Assembly: GCA_963844235.1 (NCBI GenBank)
Contig: CAWJNF010000006.1
Span: forward strand, 62,001-126,000
From: CAWJNF01 sp963844235
GTDB taxonomy: Bacteria > Actinomycetota > Thermoleophilia > Gaiellales > Gaiellaceae
Length of the DNA stretch: 64,000 nucleotides
Direction: 5' to 3'
The notes beneath the pieces are model-generated. The model searched no databases. It saw only the letters and a list, made by a program, of their open reading frames with translations, and was not told the DNA's origin. A program made the position numbers and the translations under genes. Of this stretch, positions 8,005-16,350 are shown piece by piece (position 1 is the stretch's first letter; the number at the start of each line of letters is the position of its first letter).

Positions 8005-8559
8005 CTGCCTTCCGACCTCGGCGAACCTCTCCATCGCCGCGATCGTTGCGCGAACCTGGTCGGCGACGAGCGGGATCGCCTTGATCACAGGCGGGAAGAG
8101 GATCCAGACGAGCGATCCGCCCATGTGGCGGATGACGGCCTTCCCGTCCGGCTCGATCCTGATGCGCTCGAAGTGGACGGCGGCCAACCGCCGGGCCAAC
8201 TGCTCGTCCGCTTCCAGTCGCCCGGCCAGTCTGCTCCCGGCCTGGTCGCCCCTGCGGGGCTTGAAGCGAACCCCGTGCATCCGCACGACCCCCCGGCCGC
8301 GGACGGTGAGCCCCGCGGTGCCGGCGAGCGTGCCGGCTCCCGTCGAGATCTCCAGTCCGTACGTTCCCCCGAAGATCCTGCCCTCGGGGACGAGGTGCAG
8401 GACGAGCGGCACCCGAGAAGGCCCGGAGATTCTCGCCTCGAGTGCGGAGCGGCGGTCGATCGTCTCGTAGCCGGCGCCCCGGTAGAGTGCCGTCGTCTCG
8501 TCGAGCAGGCGAATGGCGCGCCGGCGCGCCGGGCCTTCGAAGCGCGGTTGGGAGCTCAC
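7990..8559 (-). CDS. Conserved hypothetical protein (189 aa)
   Basis: The gene starts 4 bp after the glutamine-synthetase-like gene and is probably the last gene of the permease-GS unit. The protein is basic and rich in short beta-type segments (FGGTYGLEISTGAGTLAGTAG, then VRGRGVVRMHGVRFKPRRGD). A hydrophobic stretch lies near the C-terminus (GGSLVWILFPPVIKAIPLV). I recognise no family or catalytic motif. A membrane-associated role is only a guess. Confidence 0.75.
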   Translation of the reverse strand: MSSQPRFEGPARRRAIRLLDETTALYRGAGYETIDRRSALEARISGPSRVPLVLHLVPEGRIFGGTYGLEISTGAGTLAGTAGLTVRGRGVVRMHGVRFKPRRGDQAGSRLAGRLEADEQLARRLAAVHFERIRIEPDGKAVIRHMGGSLVWILFPPVIKAIPLVADQVRATIAAMERFAEVGRQPRAG

Positions 8560-8563
8560 GCCC

Positions 8564-9871
8564 CTACAGGGCGTCGAGGTACTCGCGGATCTCCCAGTCG
8601 GTGACCGCGAGCGAGAACCGCCGCACCTCGTTGCGCTTGATGGCCACGAAGGCCTGGACGAACTGCTCGCCCAGCTTGTCCCGGACGTAGGCGTCCGCCT
8701 CCAGGGCGTCGAGCGCCTCGCCGAGCGTGAAGGGCATCGTCTCCCAACCCTCGCCTTCGTAGACGCCGAATGCGGCCGGGCCGGGGTCGAGTCGGCTCTC
8801 GACGCCGTCGAGGCCCGCGAAGATCTCTGCCGCCGAGGCCAGATAGGCGCTCGCCGTCCCGTCCGCGCCCCGGCATTCGACCCGCGTGCCCTTTCCGCGC
8901 TCGGCGGGAATACGCACGTAGACCGACCGATTGTCGGGCCCCCAGTTGATCCAGTACGGCGCGAGCTCCTGCGCGACGAAGCGCCGGTAGGCGTTGACCG
9001 TCGGCGCCATGACCGCTGTCGTGCCGCGGCCGTGGGCGAGGACTCCGCCGATGAACCAGCGAGCGAGCTCCGAGAGCCCGTACTCGGCGTCGGGATCCTC
9101 GAAGACGTTGCGCTCCTGCTCGTCGACGGCCGAGATGTGGAGGTGGTAGCCGGAGGTCCCGCCTTCCATCGGCCGGCCCATGAAGGTGGCGACGAGCCCG
9201 TGCATCGCGGCGATCTCCTTGATCGCGAGCTTCAGCAGGTGCGCGTCGTCGGCGGCCTTCAGGGCGTCGTCGTAGCGGGTGTTGATCTCCCACTGAGAGG
9301 GGTCGTACTCCTGGTTGACGCAGACGAAGGGCAGGCCGAGGCCCCGTACGGCGTCCTCCATCGCGCGGACGACCCCGCGGGGGTCCACCCGCGGATCCAT
9401 CCGGTAGACGAGGCCGGGCCCTGTCGCGTAGCGCTCCAGGCCGCGCCGGGTGCGGCGGAACAGGAAGAACTCGAGCTCGTGGCCGCAAAGCAGTCGCAGG
9501 CCGTGCTGCTCGGCCTCCGCGATCGCGCGCTTGAGAATGCCGCGGGGGTCGGCGGAGAGTGGCCCACCGTCGAAGTAGCAGTCGGACAGGCAGATCGCGG
9601 TGTCACGTTCCCACGGCACGATGCGGGTGGTCGCGAGGTCGGCCACGACGGTCATGTCGCGGAACTGCACCTCGTCTCGAAGGCCCGTGCCGTCCGGCAT
9701 CACGCCGACATGGTCGATCGCGAAGACGGCCACGCAGAAGTTGAGACCCGCCTCGGCCGCCTCTTCCGCGAGCTCCAGCGGGATCACCTTGGCTCTCGTC
9801 GTCCCCAGGAGGTCGCTGTAGTGGACGCGAAGACGTGTGATCCCCGCCGAGCGCAGCTCGTCGATATTCAC
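8564..9871 (-). CDS. Glutamine synthetase family ligase (PuuA/GlnT-like)
   Basis: A 435-residue member of the glutamine synthetase superfamily. The N-terminal beta-grasp part begins VHYSDLLGTTRAKVIP. The catalytic domain shows GHELEFFLF (metal-binding Glu), ATFMGRPMEGGTSGYHLHIS (the KPxxxxxGxGxHxH region, here MGRP), and NRSVYVRIP with ECRGADGTASAYL near the end. Length and divergence from GlnA suggest gamma-glutamyl-amine or related ligases rather than housekeeping GlnA. The amino-acid permease directly upstream supports a role in amine or amino-acid use. The substrate is unknown. Confidence 0.85.
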   Translation of the reverse strand: MNIDELRSAGITRLRVHYSDLLGTTRAKVIPLELAEEAAEAGLNFCVAVFAIDHVGVMPDGTGLRDEVQFRDMTVVADLATTRIVPWERDTAICLSDCYFDGGPLSADPRGILKRAIAEAEQHGLRLLCGHELEFFLFRRTRRGLERYATGPGLVYRMDPRVDPRGVVRAMEDAVRGLGLPFVCVNQEYDPSQWEINTRYDDALKAADDAHLLKLAIKEIAAMHGLVATFMGRPMEGGTSGYHLHISAVDEQERNVFEDPDAEYGLSELARWFIGGVLAHGRGTTAVMAPTVNAYRRFVAQELAPYWINWGPDNRSVYVRIPAERGKGTRVECRGADGTASAYLASAAEIFAGLDGVESRLDPGPAAFGVYEGEGWETMPFTLGEALDALEADAYVRDKLGEQFVQAFVAIKRNEVRRFSLAVTDWEIREYLDAL

Positions 9872-9893
9872 GCCGGGAGCTTAGGCGCTTCGG

Positions 9894-11378
9894 CTACTCG
9901 TCGTTCGGGCGCTCGGGCGGCTGGTCGTGGTGGATGTGTGGCCCGCCCGGCTCGACCTCGAGTGGCAGATGCTCGGAGATCTCGGCGGTCTCCGTGTAGA
10001 CGTCAGCGAGCGGTACCGGCGTGAAGATGGTGGCCGTGCTGCGGTAGGCCCAGAGGTTGTAGAGGAACGAGAACGCTGCCGAGATCCCGAGGAAGATCAG
10101 CCACCGGTAGTAGATGGAGCTGGACTCGATGCCTGGAGGCGCGATCTTGTAGGCGGCGAGCCCCAGCAGGCCCGCGCCGAGCAGCTGCGGGATCGGCACC
10201 AGGGGCGAGCGGTATGGTCGCGTGGCTCCAGGCTCCCGGCGTCGCAGGACGAGCACCGACACGTGAATGAGGAAGTAAGCGGTGACCCAGCCGAGGACGC
10301 CGGCGAGGATCAGCTGGATGAAGCCCGCCCCCTCGGCGGCCCCGAAGGCGTTCATCAGCACCGGGATCGCGGCCAACGCGATGATGCCGACCCACGGAGC
10401 GCGAGTCGACGGCAGCAGCCAGCCGAACGGCGAGGGGAGCTGCCGAGTCAGCGCCATGCCGTAGAGGATCCGGGGAACGCCGGCGAGGACGGCGTTGAGC
10501 GTTCCGATCGAGGCGAGGATGACGACGATCCCGAGCCACCACTTGCCGGCATCTCCGAACATCGCGATGCCGGCGTCGACCGGGATCGTCGGCGCCAGCG
10601 TCGAGAGGACGTCAGGGGGAAGGTACCGGGCGACGCCGAGCCCGTACAGGACGACCGGGACGGTGATCAGCGCGAGGCCGACGAAGATGCCCACCGGGAT
10701 GTCACGGGCTGGGCGCTTCAGCTCCTCCGCGAGCGGACATGTGTACTCGACGCCGACGAAGGTGAAGATCGAGATACCGAGCAGCGCCGAGAGCAGGCTC
10801 CAGCTGAGGTCGATGTCCGGCAGCGCGCTGCCGATCGGATCGTTCGTGCCTATGCCGGCCAGGCCCACGATCCCGACGATCAGCAGCGACAGGGCGACGG
10901 CGAAGGTCAGGGTCACCTCGAGTACCGCGAAGGGCCGGATCCCGAGCAGATTGATCGCCGCCAGGAAGCCCATGAAGATCAGGACCCACCACTTGTAGTT
11001 GAGCCCGGCGCCGAGCACGTCGCTCGTGACGAGCCCGGAGACGTACGCCTCGGCGGTGCCCGGGAACGTCTGTACGGCGATGTAGCCGATTGCCACCGTC
11101 ACGGTGGCGAAGAAGGGGCCGAGCCCCGCCCGGACGTACTCGTTCATCGAGCCGGCCTTCGGGATCATGGTCGCCAGCTCGGAGAAGCTCATGCTCGCGA
11201 AGATCATCGTGACAAGCCCTATCGCGAGCGCGATCAGCCAGACCCAGCTCGCGAAAAACCCTCCCGCGACGGTGGCGAGCACGCTCGAGGCGACGATGAG
11301 GCTGAAGGTCGTGCCGATCGCGGTCGGAAGACCGACGACTCGCCGCTCGAGGCCTATCCCCGACTCCTGCGCTGCCAT
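9894..11378 (-). CDS. APC-superfamily amino acid permease
   Basis: A 494-residue integral membrane protein with about 12 hydrophobic segments. It shows APC hallmarks: TTFSLIVASSVLATVAGG in segment 1, the conserved loop FSELATMIPKAGSMNEYV, and FTFVGVEYTCPLAEELKRP in the segment 6 region. The last 60 residues are a hydrophilic cytosolic tail. It is the first gene of a unit with the GS-like ligase (22-bp gap), so it likely imports the amine or amino acid that the ligase modifies. It is divergent from the SDR at 11445, sharing a 66-bp promoter region. Confidence 0.9.
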   Translation of the reverse strand: MAAQESGIGLERRVVGLPTAIGTTFSLIVASSVLATVAGGFFASWVWLIALAIGLVTMIFASMSFSELATMIPKAGSMNEYVRAGLGPFFATVTVAIGYIAVQTFPGTAEAYVSGLVTSDVLGAGLNYKWWVLIFMGFLAAINLLGIRPFAVLEVTLTFAVALSLLIVGIVGLAGIGTNDPIGSALPDIDLSWSLLSALLGISIFTFVGVEYTCPLAEELKRPARDIPVGIFVGLALITVPVVLYGLGVARYLPPDVLSTLAPTIPVDAGIAMFGDAGKWWLGIVVILASIGTLNAVLAGVPRILYGMALTRQLPSPFGWLLPSTRAPWVGIIALAAIPVLMNAFGAAEGAGFIQLILAGVLGWVTAYFLIHVSVLVLRRREPGATRPYRSPLVPIPQLLGAGLLGLAAYKIAPPGIESSSIYYRWLIFLGISAAFSFLYNLWAYRSTATIFTPVPLADVYTETAEISEHLPLEVEPGGPHIHHDQPPERPNDE

Positions 11379-11444
11379 TTCCCCTCCCCTCGCTCCGCGT
11401 TCCGCGCAGTATGAGCATTCCCGCGGCCGGATCTCAAGTGCCGC

Positions 11445-12218
11445 ATGGAGCGCGTAGCATCGACGGCAGTGGTGCTCGAGGGCCAGATCGCGATCGTCAC
11501 CGGCGCAGCGCGTGGGATCGGCCTGGCTATCGCCCGCCGGCTAGCGCGCGAGGGAGCCGTGATCCTCGTCTTCGACCGGGACGCCGAGGGTGCCGCGCGG
11601 GCTGCGCACGAGCTTCGGGCGGAGGGCGCGAACGCAACGCCGCAGGCGGTGGACGTCACTGTCGAGGAGGCGGTTCGCGGCGCCGTGCACGGCGCCGTAT
11701 CCGTGCACGGGCGCATCGACGTGCTCGTCAACAACGCGGGCATCTACCCGCACACGCCGTTCGAGGAGCTCACGTTTCCGGAGTGGCGCCGCGTGCTGGC
11801 CACGAACCTGGACTCCGTGTTCCTGTGCTCGCACGCGGTCTTTCCCGCCATGAAGGCGCGCGGCTACGGACGGATCGTCAACATCTCGTCGGCGGCGTTC
11901 CATGTCGGCGAGGGCGGGCTGACGCACTACGTCGCCTCGAAGGGCGGCGTCATCGGGTTCACGCGGGCGCTGGCGCTCGCCGGCGGCCGCCATGGGATCA
12001 CCGTCAACGCCGTCACGCCGGGCTTCATCGAGACGCCCGGCGTGCTCGACGATCCCGACGAGCTGGGGCTCTTCGATCGGATCGTGGCCGAGCAGGGAGT
12101 ACCTCGGCGCGGGCTTCCCGAGGACGTCGCCGAGTGTGTCGCCTACCTCGCGAGCCCGGCAGCCTCCTTCATCTCAGGGCAGACTGTGAACGTGGACGGT
12201 GCGCACCGGTTCATTTGA
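11445..12218 (+). CDS. SDR-family oxidoreductase
   Basis: A classical short-chain dehydrogenase of about 250 residues. It has the cofactor motif VTGAARGIG, NNAG (VLVNNAGIY), catalytic Ser in NISSA, Tyr/Lys in HYVASKGG, and the closing SPAASFISGQTVNVDG. It reduces or oxidises a carbonyl/alcohol with NAD(P). ATG at 11445 is the longest start; GTG codons at 11469 or 11472, just before LEGQIAIVTG, fit the family N-terminus as well. The gene is followed at 19 bp by a CN-hydrolase, probably one unit. Confidence 0.9.
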   Translation: MERVASTAVVLEGQIAIVTGAARGIGLAIARRLAREGAVILVFDRDAEGAARAAHELRAEGANATPQAVDVTVEEAVRGAVHGAVSVHGRIDVLVNNAGIYPHTPFEELTFPEWRRVLATNLDSVFLCSHAVFPAMKARGYGRIVNISSAAFHVGEGGLTHYVASKGGVIGFTRALALAGGRHGITVNAVTPGFIETPGVLDDPDELGLFDRIVAEQGVPRRGLPEDVAECVAYLASPAASFISGQTVNVDGAHRFI

Positions 12219-12236
12219 GTGCTGAGGAGGTCGACG

Positions 12237-13502
12237 ATGGCGGACAACGGCGGCGAACGGGTCGACGGCGAGCGGGACGCCCGCGCCATCCCCGGCGCGG
12301 CTGACAACGGGTCGGCGCCCGAGCGCAAGCCGGTGGCGCCGTACCTCGCAGTTGGCCTCTCGACGGTGGTCTACGGGGTCGGTGAGCGCAAGCACATCGG
12401 CGCGAACCTCGACACGGTCGAGGACGGGATCCACGCCGCCATGGCGATGATCGGCATCAACATGCCGGTCAAGCTCGTCGCCCTCGCCGAGGGGGCGCTG
12501 ACCGGGTTCACCGACGAGGCTTTCGACGTCCCGCACGTCGTCGCCGCGCACGACCTCTTCATCGACATCCCCGGCCCCGAGAGCGAGCGGCTCGCCGCTC
12601 TGGCGCGCCACTACGAGACCTACATCGTCGTCCAGTGCAAGGCGCGCTGGCCCGAGGTGATGCCGAACCGGTATTTCAACACGCTGTTCGTCCTCTCGCC
12701 GAAAGGCGAGATCGTCCACAAGGCCGCCAAGAACCACCTCTTCTGCCGCGAGCGCTCCTGCACGCCGCACGACGTATACGACCGCTGGGTCGAGCTCTTC
12801 GGCGACGGCATCGACGCGTTCTTCCCGGTGCTGCGCACCGAGGACATCGGCAACCTCGGCACGATCTGCTGCTCGGACGGCGAGTATCCCGAGGCCGTTC
12901 GCGCCCTCGCCTTCAACGGCGCCGAGGTCGTCTACCGCCCGAGCGAGGCCGTGCCGATGACGAACTGGGGATCCGAGCCGGGCGGTACCTGGGTGCTCCA
13001 GAACCGCGGCCATGCCCACTTCAACACCGTCTACATGCTGTGCCCGAACGTCGGGCCCGTCTACCTCCACCCGCGGATGAAGCATCCGTACGACATCGCG
13101 GGGGGCAGCTCGCACGTCGTCGACTACCTCGGCAACGTCATCTCCTACTCCGCATCGGGCTACAACACGTTCGTCACCGGGATCATCGACATCGAGGCCC
13201 TGCGCCAGTTCCGGGTCATGAATCTCAACTCGAACTGGATGAAGGACCTGCGGACGGAGATCTTCCGCCGCATGTACGAGGAGCCGATCCACCCCGCCAA
13301 CCTGTGGCTCGAGGAACACCCGAAGAGCCACGCGCTCGTCGACGAGGTCTACCGCGACAACATCCGCAGGCTCATCGAGCGCGGCACGTACACGCCGCCG
13401 GCGCATTCCTTCCCGGGCGCTCGCTACATACCGATGGACGACGCGTCGCCGATGCAGGGCTGGCTCGGAGCCCGGTCGCTCTGGGACGACGTGGACGAGT
13501 AG
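12237..13502 (+). CDS. Carbon-nitrogen hydrolase (nitrilase/amidase superfamily)
   Basis: A 421-residue CN-hydrolase. The presumed catalytic triad is Glu85 (ALAEGAL), Lys165 (KNHLF) and Cys212 (TICCSDGEYPE). It hydrolyses amide or nitrile C-N bonds in small molecules. The start is decided by a strong GAGGAGG site at 12224-12230 placed 6 bp before ATG 12237. The N-terminal 30 residues are polar and outside the domain, and the C-terminal 100 residues extend beyond the usual 270-300, as in amidases that assemble into spirals. It follows the SDR in the same direction. The substrate is not evident. Confidence 0.88.
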   Translation: MADNGGERVDGERDARAIPGAADNGSAPERKPVAPYLAVGLSTVVYGVGERKHIGANLDTVEDGIHAAMAMIGINMPVKLVALAEGALTGFTDEAFDVPHVVAAHDLFIDIPGPESERLAALARHYETYIVVQCKARWPEVMPNRYFNTLFVLSPKGEIVHKAAKNHLFCRERSCTPHDVYDRWVELFGDGIDAFFPVLRTEDIGNLGTICCSDGEYPEAVRALAFNGAEVVYRPSEAVPMTNWGSEPGGTWVLQNRGHAHFNTVYMLCPNVGPVYLHPRMKHPYDIAGGSSHVVDYLGNVISYSASGYNTFVTGIIDIEALRQFRVMNLNSNWMKDLRTEIFRRMYEEPIHPANLWLEEHPKSHALVDEVYRDNIRRLIERGTYTPPAHSFPGARYIPMDDASPMQGWLGARSLWDDVDE

Positions 13503-13529
13503 AGCTCGCCGAGCGTCGCGGCAGTAGCC

Positions 13530-13970
13530 CTACCCGGCGTCCGCGAACCGCATCGTTCCCGTATCGAACTTGATGTCGATGATCAGGTCGTCCTCGTCGA
13601 TGAGGTAGCCGGCCGCACCCTCGAGGTCGCGCAGGAACTCGGCGTCGAGCGAGCCCGGCGGGCACGCCGCCAGGGTCGCCGGGCCGAGCACGATCGAGAG
13701 CGAGCTCTCGTTTTCCTCGTACTCGGCACCGACCTGGTTGCAGTTCGCCTTGATGGCGGCCGTGCCGTCGTCGGCGAACTCGATCGTGTACAGCGCTGGA
13801 TCGTCGGGCACGGCCTCGCTCTCGTCGTTGTACTGGCTCCCCTGCCATTGCCACACAGTGCCCTGCAGGCCGGCGGCTCCGGATCCTCCGTCGTCGTTCC
13901 CGCCGCATGCCGCAGCGGCGAGTGCCATGCCGAGCGCAGCGACGGCGAGAATCAGCAGGCGGCGGCGCAA
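13530..13970 (-). CDS. META-domain lipoprotein
   Basis: A 146-residue exported lipoprotein with signal LLILAVAALGMALAAAACGG, whose lipobox Cys is near residue 20. The mature part resembles a META/HslJ domain: TVWQWQGSQYNDE at its start, YTIEFADDGTAAIKANCNQVGAEY, then SIVLGPATLAACPPGSLDAEFLRDL. Such domains are found in envelope-stress and resistance proteins of unknown mechanism. I chose TTG at 13970, the only start that gives a complete signal peptide; the longer frame upstream overlaps the divergent oxidoreductase. Confidence 0.8.
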   Translation of the reverse strand: MRRRLLILAVAALGMALAAAACGGNDDGGSGAAGLQGTVWQWQGSQYNDESEAVPDDPALYTIEFADDGTAAIKANCNQVGAEYEENESSLSIVLGPATLAACPPGSLDAEFLRDLEGAAGYLIDEDDLIIDIKFDTGTMRFADAG

Positions 13971-14039
13971 GGCGGGGGGAGTGTAACGCGCCGCTCGGTC
14001 GGGGCCTAGAATCGACGCAACCTGCGACGAAAGGGCTCC

Positions 14040-15656
14040 ATGGCAGACGGGTACGACGTCGTCGTCGTCGGCGCCGGGCACAACGGCCTGACCTGTGCGG
14101 GCTACCTCGCCAAGGCCGGACAGAAGGTGCTCGTGCTCGAGACGCGCGAGGTGGTCGGCGGCGGCTGCGCCACCAAGGAGGTCGCGGCTCCGGGCTTCCG
14201 CCACAACTTCCACTCGAACTTCCACGGGATCATCCACATGGGCCCCGTCTATCGCGACCTCGAGCTCGAGCGCTACGGCGCCCGGTACATCTGGCCCGAG
14301 CATCAGTTCGCCCACGTGTTCCCGGACGGCAAGGCGCTCGTGTGGTCGCGCAGCCTCGAGGAGACCGTGCGGCGGGTGGCGCGCTACTCGAAACGCGATG
14401 CCGAGACGGTACGCGAGCTTGCGCTGACCTACCGCCGGGTGCTGGAGGAGGGGATGATCCCCGCGATGTTCTCGCCGCCCGGCCCGTCGTCGGGCGACCT
14501 GGCCGGGCTCGAGTCGATGCCCGGCGGGCTCGAGCTCGCCAGGCACTTCCTGACCTCGCCGAATCACCTCGCCCGCAGCCTCTTCGAGTCTCCAGAGGTG
14601 CAGACCTGGATCGGCTTCTGGGTCGCGCAGCTCGCGGGCACGGGCGACGTCTTCGGTCTCGGGGCCAACTACCCGATGATGCTGGCCGGATCGACCGAGC
14701 CGTTCGGCTGGGCGATCTGCGAGGGCGGCTCCGTGAAGCTCGCGGAGGCGATGGCGGCGCATCTCCGTGACCACGGCGGCGAGATCCGCGTCGACGCAAC
14801 CGCCCGCCAGATCGAGGTCGAGGATGGCCGCGCAACCGGTGTCGTTCTCGATGACAACACCACGATTCCCGTTCAGGGAATCCTGGTATCGAACCTCGAC
14901 CCGAAGCACACGTTCCTCGAGCTCGTGGGCGAGCAGGACCTTCCGCGCGCGTTCACGCCGCTCGTCAACCGTTGGCGCTACGACACGATGAGCATGTTCT
15001 GCCTCTACCTCGCTCTCGACGAGCCGGTTCGCTGGAAGGCCGCTGCCGACGATCCCGCAGTCGAGCGTTGCTTCGCCGTCTCGATGTGCGAGGACCTCTC
15101 CGTGCTCGACGACAACGCGTCCGACTGCCGGCTCGGCGTGCCGCCGCGCCAGCCCGGCCTCTTCTCAGTGCATACCTCGCTGTTCGAGCCCAGCCTGTGT
15201 CCGCCCGGCAAGGAGGCCTGCTTCCTGGAGCAGATCGCGCCGTACGAGCTTCGCGACGGCGGCCACCAGGCCTGGGAGGAGCTCAAGCTCTCCTACGCCG
15301 ACTTCGTGCTCGACCGCTGGCGTCCCTATCTCGTCTCCGGCCTGGAGCCCGAGCACGTCGTCGGCCGCTACATCTCGAGCCCGATCGACATCGAGCGCGT
15401 CATGCCCTCCATGAAGCACGGCGACTGGAACCACGGCGAGATGACGCAGGACCAGCTCGGGATCTACCGACCCTTCCACGAGTACGGTCCCTACCGCACC
15501 GCGTTCGAGAACCTGTACCTCTGCGGCTCCTCGACCCATCCCGGAGGATCGATCGGCGGCGCCTGCGGCCACAATGCCGCCGGCGCGATCGCCGACGACC
15601 TCGGTGTCGAGGCCTGGTGGCGGGCCGAGCCGGCAGTCGCCGGCACCTCGTCGTAG
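14040..15656 (+). CDS. Phytoene-dehydrogenase-like FAD oxidoreductase
   Basis: A 538-residue flavoprotein of the CrtI/PYROXD2 group. FAD is bound by DVVVVGAGHNGLTCAGYLAKAG at the N-terminus (GxGxxG), followed by VLETREVVGGGCAT, with the closing FAD motif LCGSSTHPGGSIGGACGHNAAG. It likely catalyses a desaturation or amine/alkane oxidation. No carotenoid genes are nearby, so a carotenoid role is not supported. The start is ATG 14040, preceded by GAAAGGG. The TAG stop is part of the GTAGGGGCCGG repeat at 15653. Confidence 0.88.
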   Translation: MADGYDVVVVGAGHNGLTCAGYLAKAGQKVLVLETREVVGGGCATKEVAAPGFRHNFHSNFHGIIHMGPVYRDLELERYGARYIWPEHQFAHVFPDGKALVWSRSLEETVRRVARYSKRDAETVRELALTYRRVLEEGMIPAMFSPPGPSSGDLAGLESMPGGLELARHFLTSPNHLARSLFESPEVQTWIGFWVAQLAGTGDVFGLGANYPMMLAGSTEPFGWAICEGGSVKLAEAMAAHLRDHGGEIRVDATARQIEVEDGRATGVVLDDNTTIPVQGILVSNLDPKHTFLELVGEQDLPRAFTPLVNRWRYDTMSMFCLYLALDEPVRWKAAADDPAVERCFAVSMCEDLSVLDDNASDCRLGVPPRQPGLFSVHTSLFEPSLCPPGKEACFLEQIAPYELRDGGHQAWEELKLSYADFVLDRWRPYLVSGLEPEHVVGRYISSPIDIERVMPSMKHGDWNHGEMTQDQLGIYRPFHEYGPYRTAFENLYLCGSSTHPGGSIGGACGHNAAGAIADDLGVEAWWRAEPAVAGTSS

Positions 15657-15675
15657 GGGCCGGATATGTCCGGCC
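15653..15675. repeat. GTAGGGGCCGG hairpin repeat, variant copy
   Basis: GTAGGGGCCGGATATGTCCGGCC is another copy of the element seen at 226-314, 20641 and 27131, with a slightly different loop. Its TAG is the stop codon of the FAD oxidoreductase. The stem GGCCGGA/TCCGGCC could terminate transcription. Confidence 0.65.
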
Positions 15676-15709
15676 TTCCGGGCCAGGAACATCGCGACAG
15701 GTTTGGCGT

Positions 15710-15728
15710 TATACCCCTAGAGGGTATA
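15710..15728. promoter_or_regulatory. CsoR-family-type operator
   Basis: The sequence TATACCCCTAGAGGGTATA has perfect 7-bp inverted arms (TATACCC/GGGTATA) around CTAGA. It closely matches the TACCC-GGGTA pattern bound by CsoR-family repressors, which sense copper, persulfide or aldehydes. It lies 18 bp before the ATG of the DUF4396 gene, in the position of a core promoter. No csoR gene is in the window. Confidence 0.7.
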
Positions 15729-15746
15729 TAGGCAAGAGGTGGCAGA

Positions 15747-16190
15747 ATGAGCTCGCTCAACCGCATGGCGCTGACCGCCACCGGACACTGCTTCACCGGT
15801 TGCGCGATCGGCGAGGTGGCCGGTCTCGCGATCGCCACTGCGTTCGCATGGGGCGACGTGGCGTCGATCGCGCTGGCCGTCGGGCTCGCGTTCCTGTTCG
15901 GGTATGCGTTCACGCTGATCCCGCTGCGGCGCTCGGGGTTTCCCCTGGCCGCCGCGCTCGGGCTCGCGCTGGCAGCCGACACGGTTTCGATCGCGATCAT
16001 GGAGACCGTGGACAACACGGTGATCGTCCTCATCCCGGGAGCGATGGAAGCAGGTCTCGGAGACGGGCGCTTCTGGTGGAGCCTCGCGCTCGGCTTGGCC
16101 ATCGCCTTCGTCGTCGCACTGCCCGTCAACCGTTGGCTGATCGCCCGCGGCCGCGGTCACGCGAAGGCGCACGCCGCGCACGCGCACTGA
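15747..16190 (+). CDS. DUF4396 membrane protein
   Basis: A 147-residue protein with four to five hydrophobic segments (for example VASIALAVGLAFLFGYAFTL and FWWSLALGLAIAFVVALPV) and a histidine-rich C-terminus (HAKAHAAHAH). It starts NRMALTATGHCFTGCAIGE, the signature I associate with DUF4396. The Cys and His content and the CsoR-type operator just upstream suggest a link to copper or sulfur stress. The function is unknown and the metal link is inferred. Confidence 0.8.
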   Translation: MSSLNRMALTATGHCFTGCAIGEVAGLAIATAFAWGDVASIALAVGLAFLFGYAFTLIPLRRSGFPLAAALGLALAADTVSIAIMETVDNTVIVLIPGAMEAGLGDGRFWWSLALGLAIAFVVALPVNRWLIARGRGHAKAHAAHAH

Positions 16191-16280
16191 GCAACTGAGG
16201 CGGCGGAGGGGGCGGCGGCCGGAGCGGGGCATCGCCGACGCGTTCGCCCCCTCGTGGCTCTTTCGTGGCCGGCCCGCTAT

Positions 16281-16294
16281 CGGTTCGCGAACCG
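16281..16294. promoter_or_regulatory. 14-bp perfect palindrome upstream of the DUF4331 gene
   Basis: CGGTTCGCGAACCG lies 57 bp before the start codon at 16351. It could be an operator. It is not the actinobacterial SOS box, whose half-sites are spaced by four bases (CGAAC-N4-GTTCG). Confidence 0.35.
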
Positions 16295-16350
16295 ACCGGC
16301 CCGTGACGGCGAATGAGTCCTGCGCGTCGGAGAGGGGCTGGAGGACGAGT

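Noticed and set aside
8513..10024. Plus-strand frame opposite the glutamine-synthetase-like gene
   Set aside because: No RBS or family sequence; a third-position GC artefact.
9927..11414. A 495-residue plus-strand frame opposite the amino-acid permease
   Set aside because: Composition is Arg/Asp/Glu-rich without structure, and the minus strand encodes a clear APC permease.
16281..16294. SOS (LexA) box before the DUF4331 gene
   Set aside because: The half-sites are GTTCG-CGAAC without the four-base spacer of the actinobacterial box and in the opposite order.
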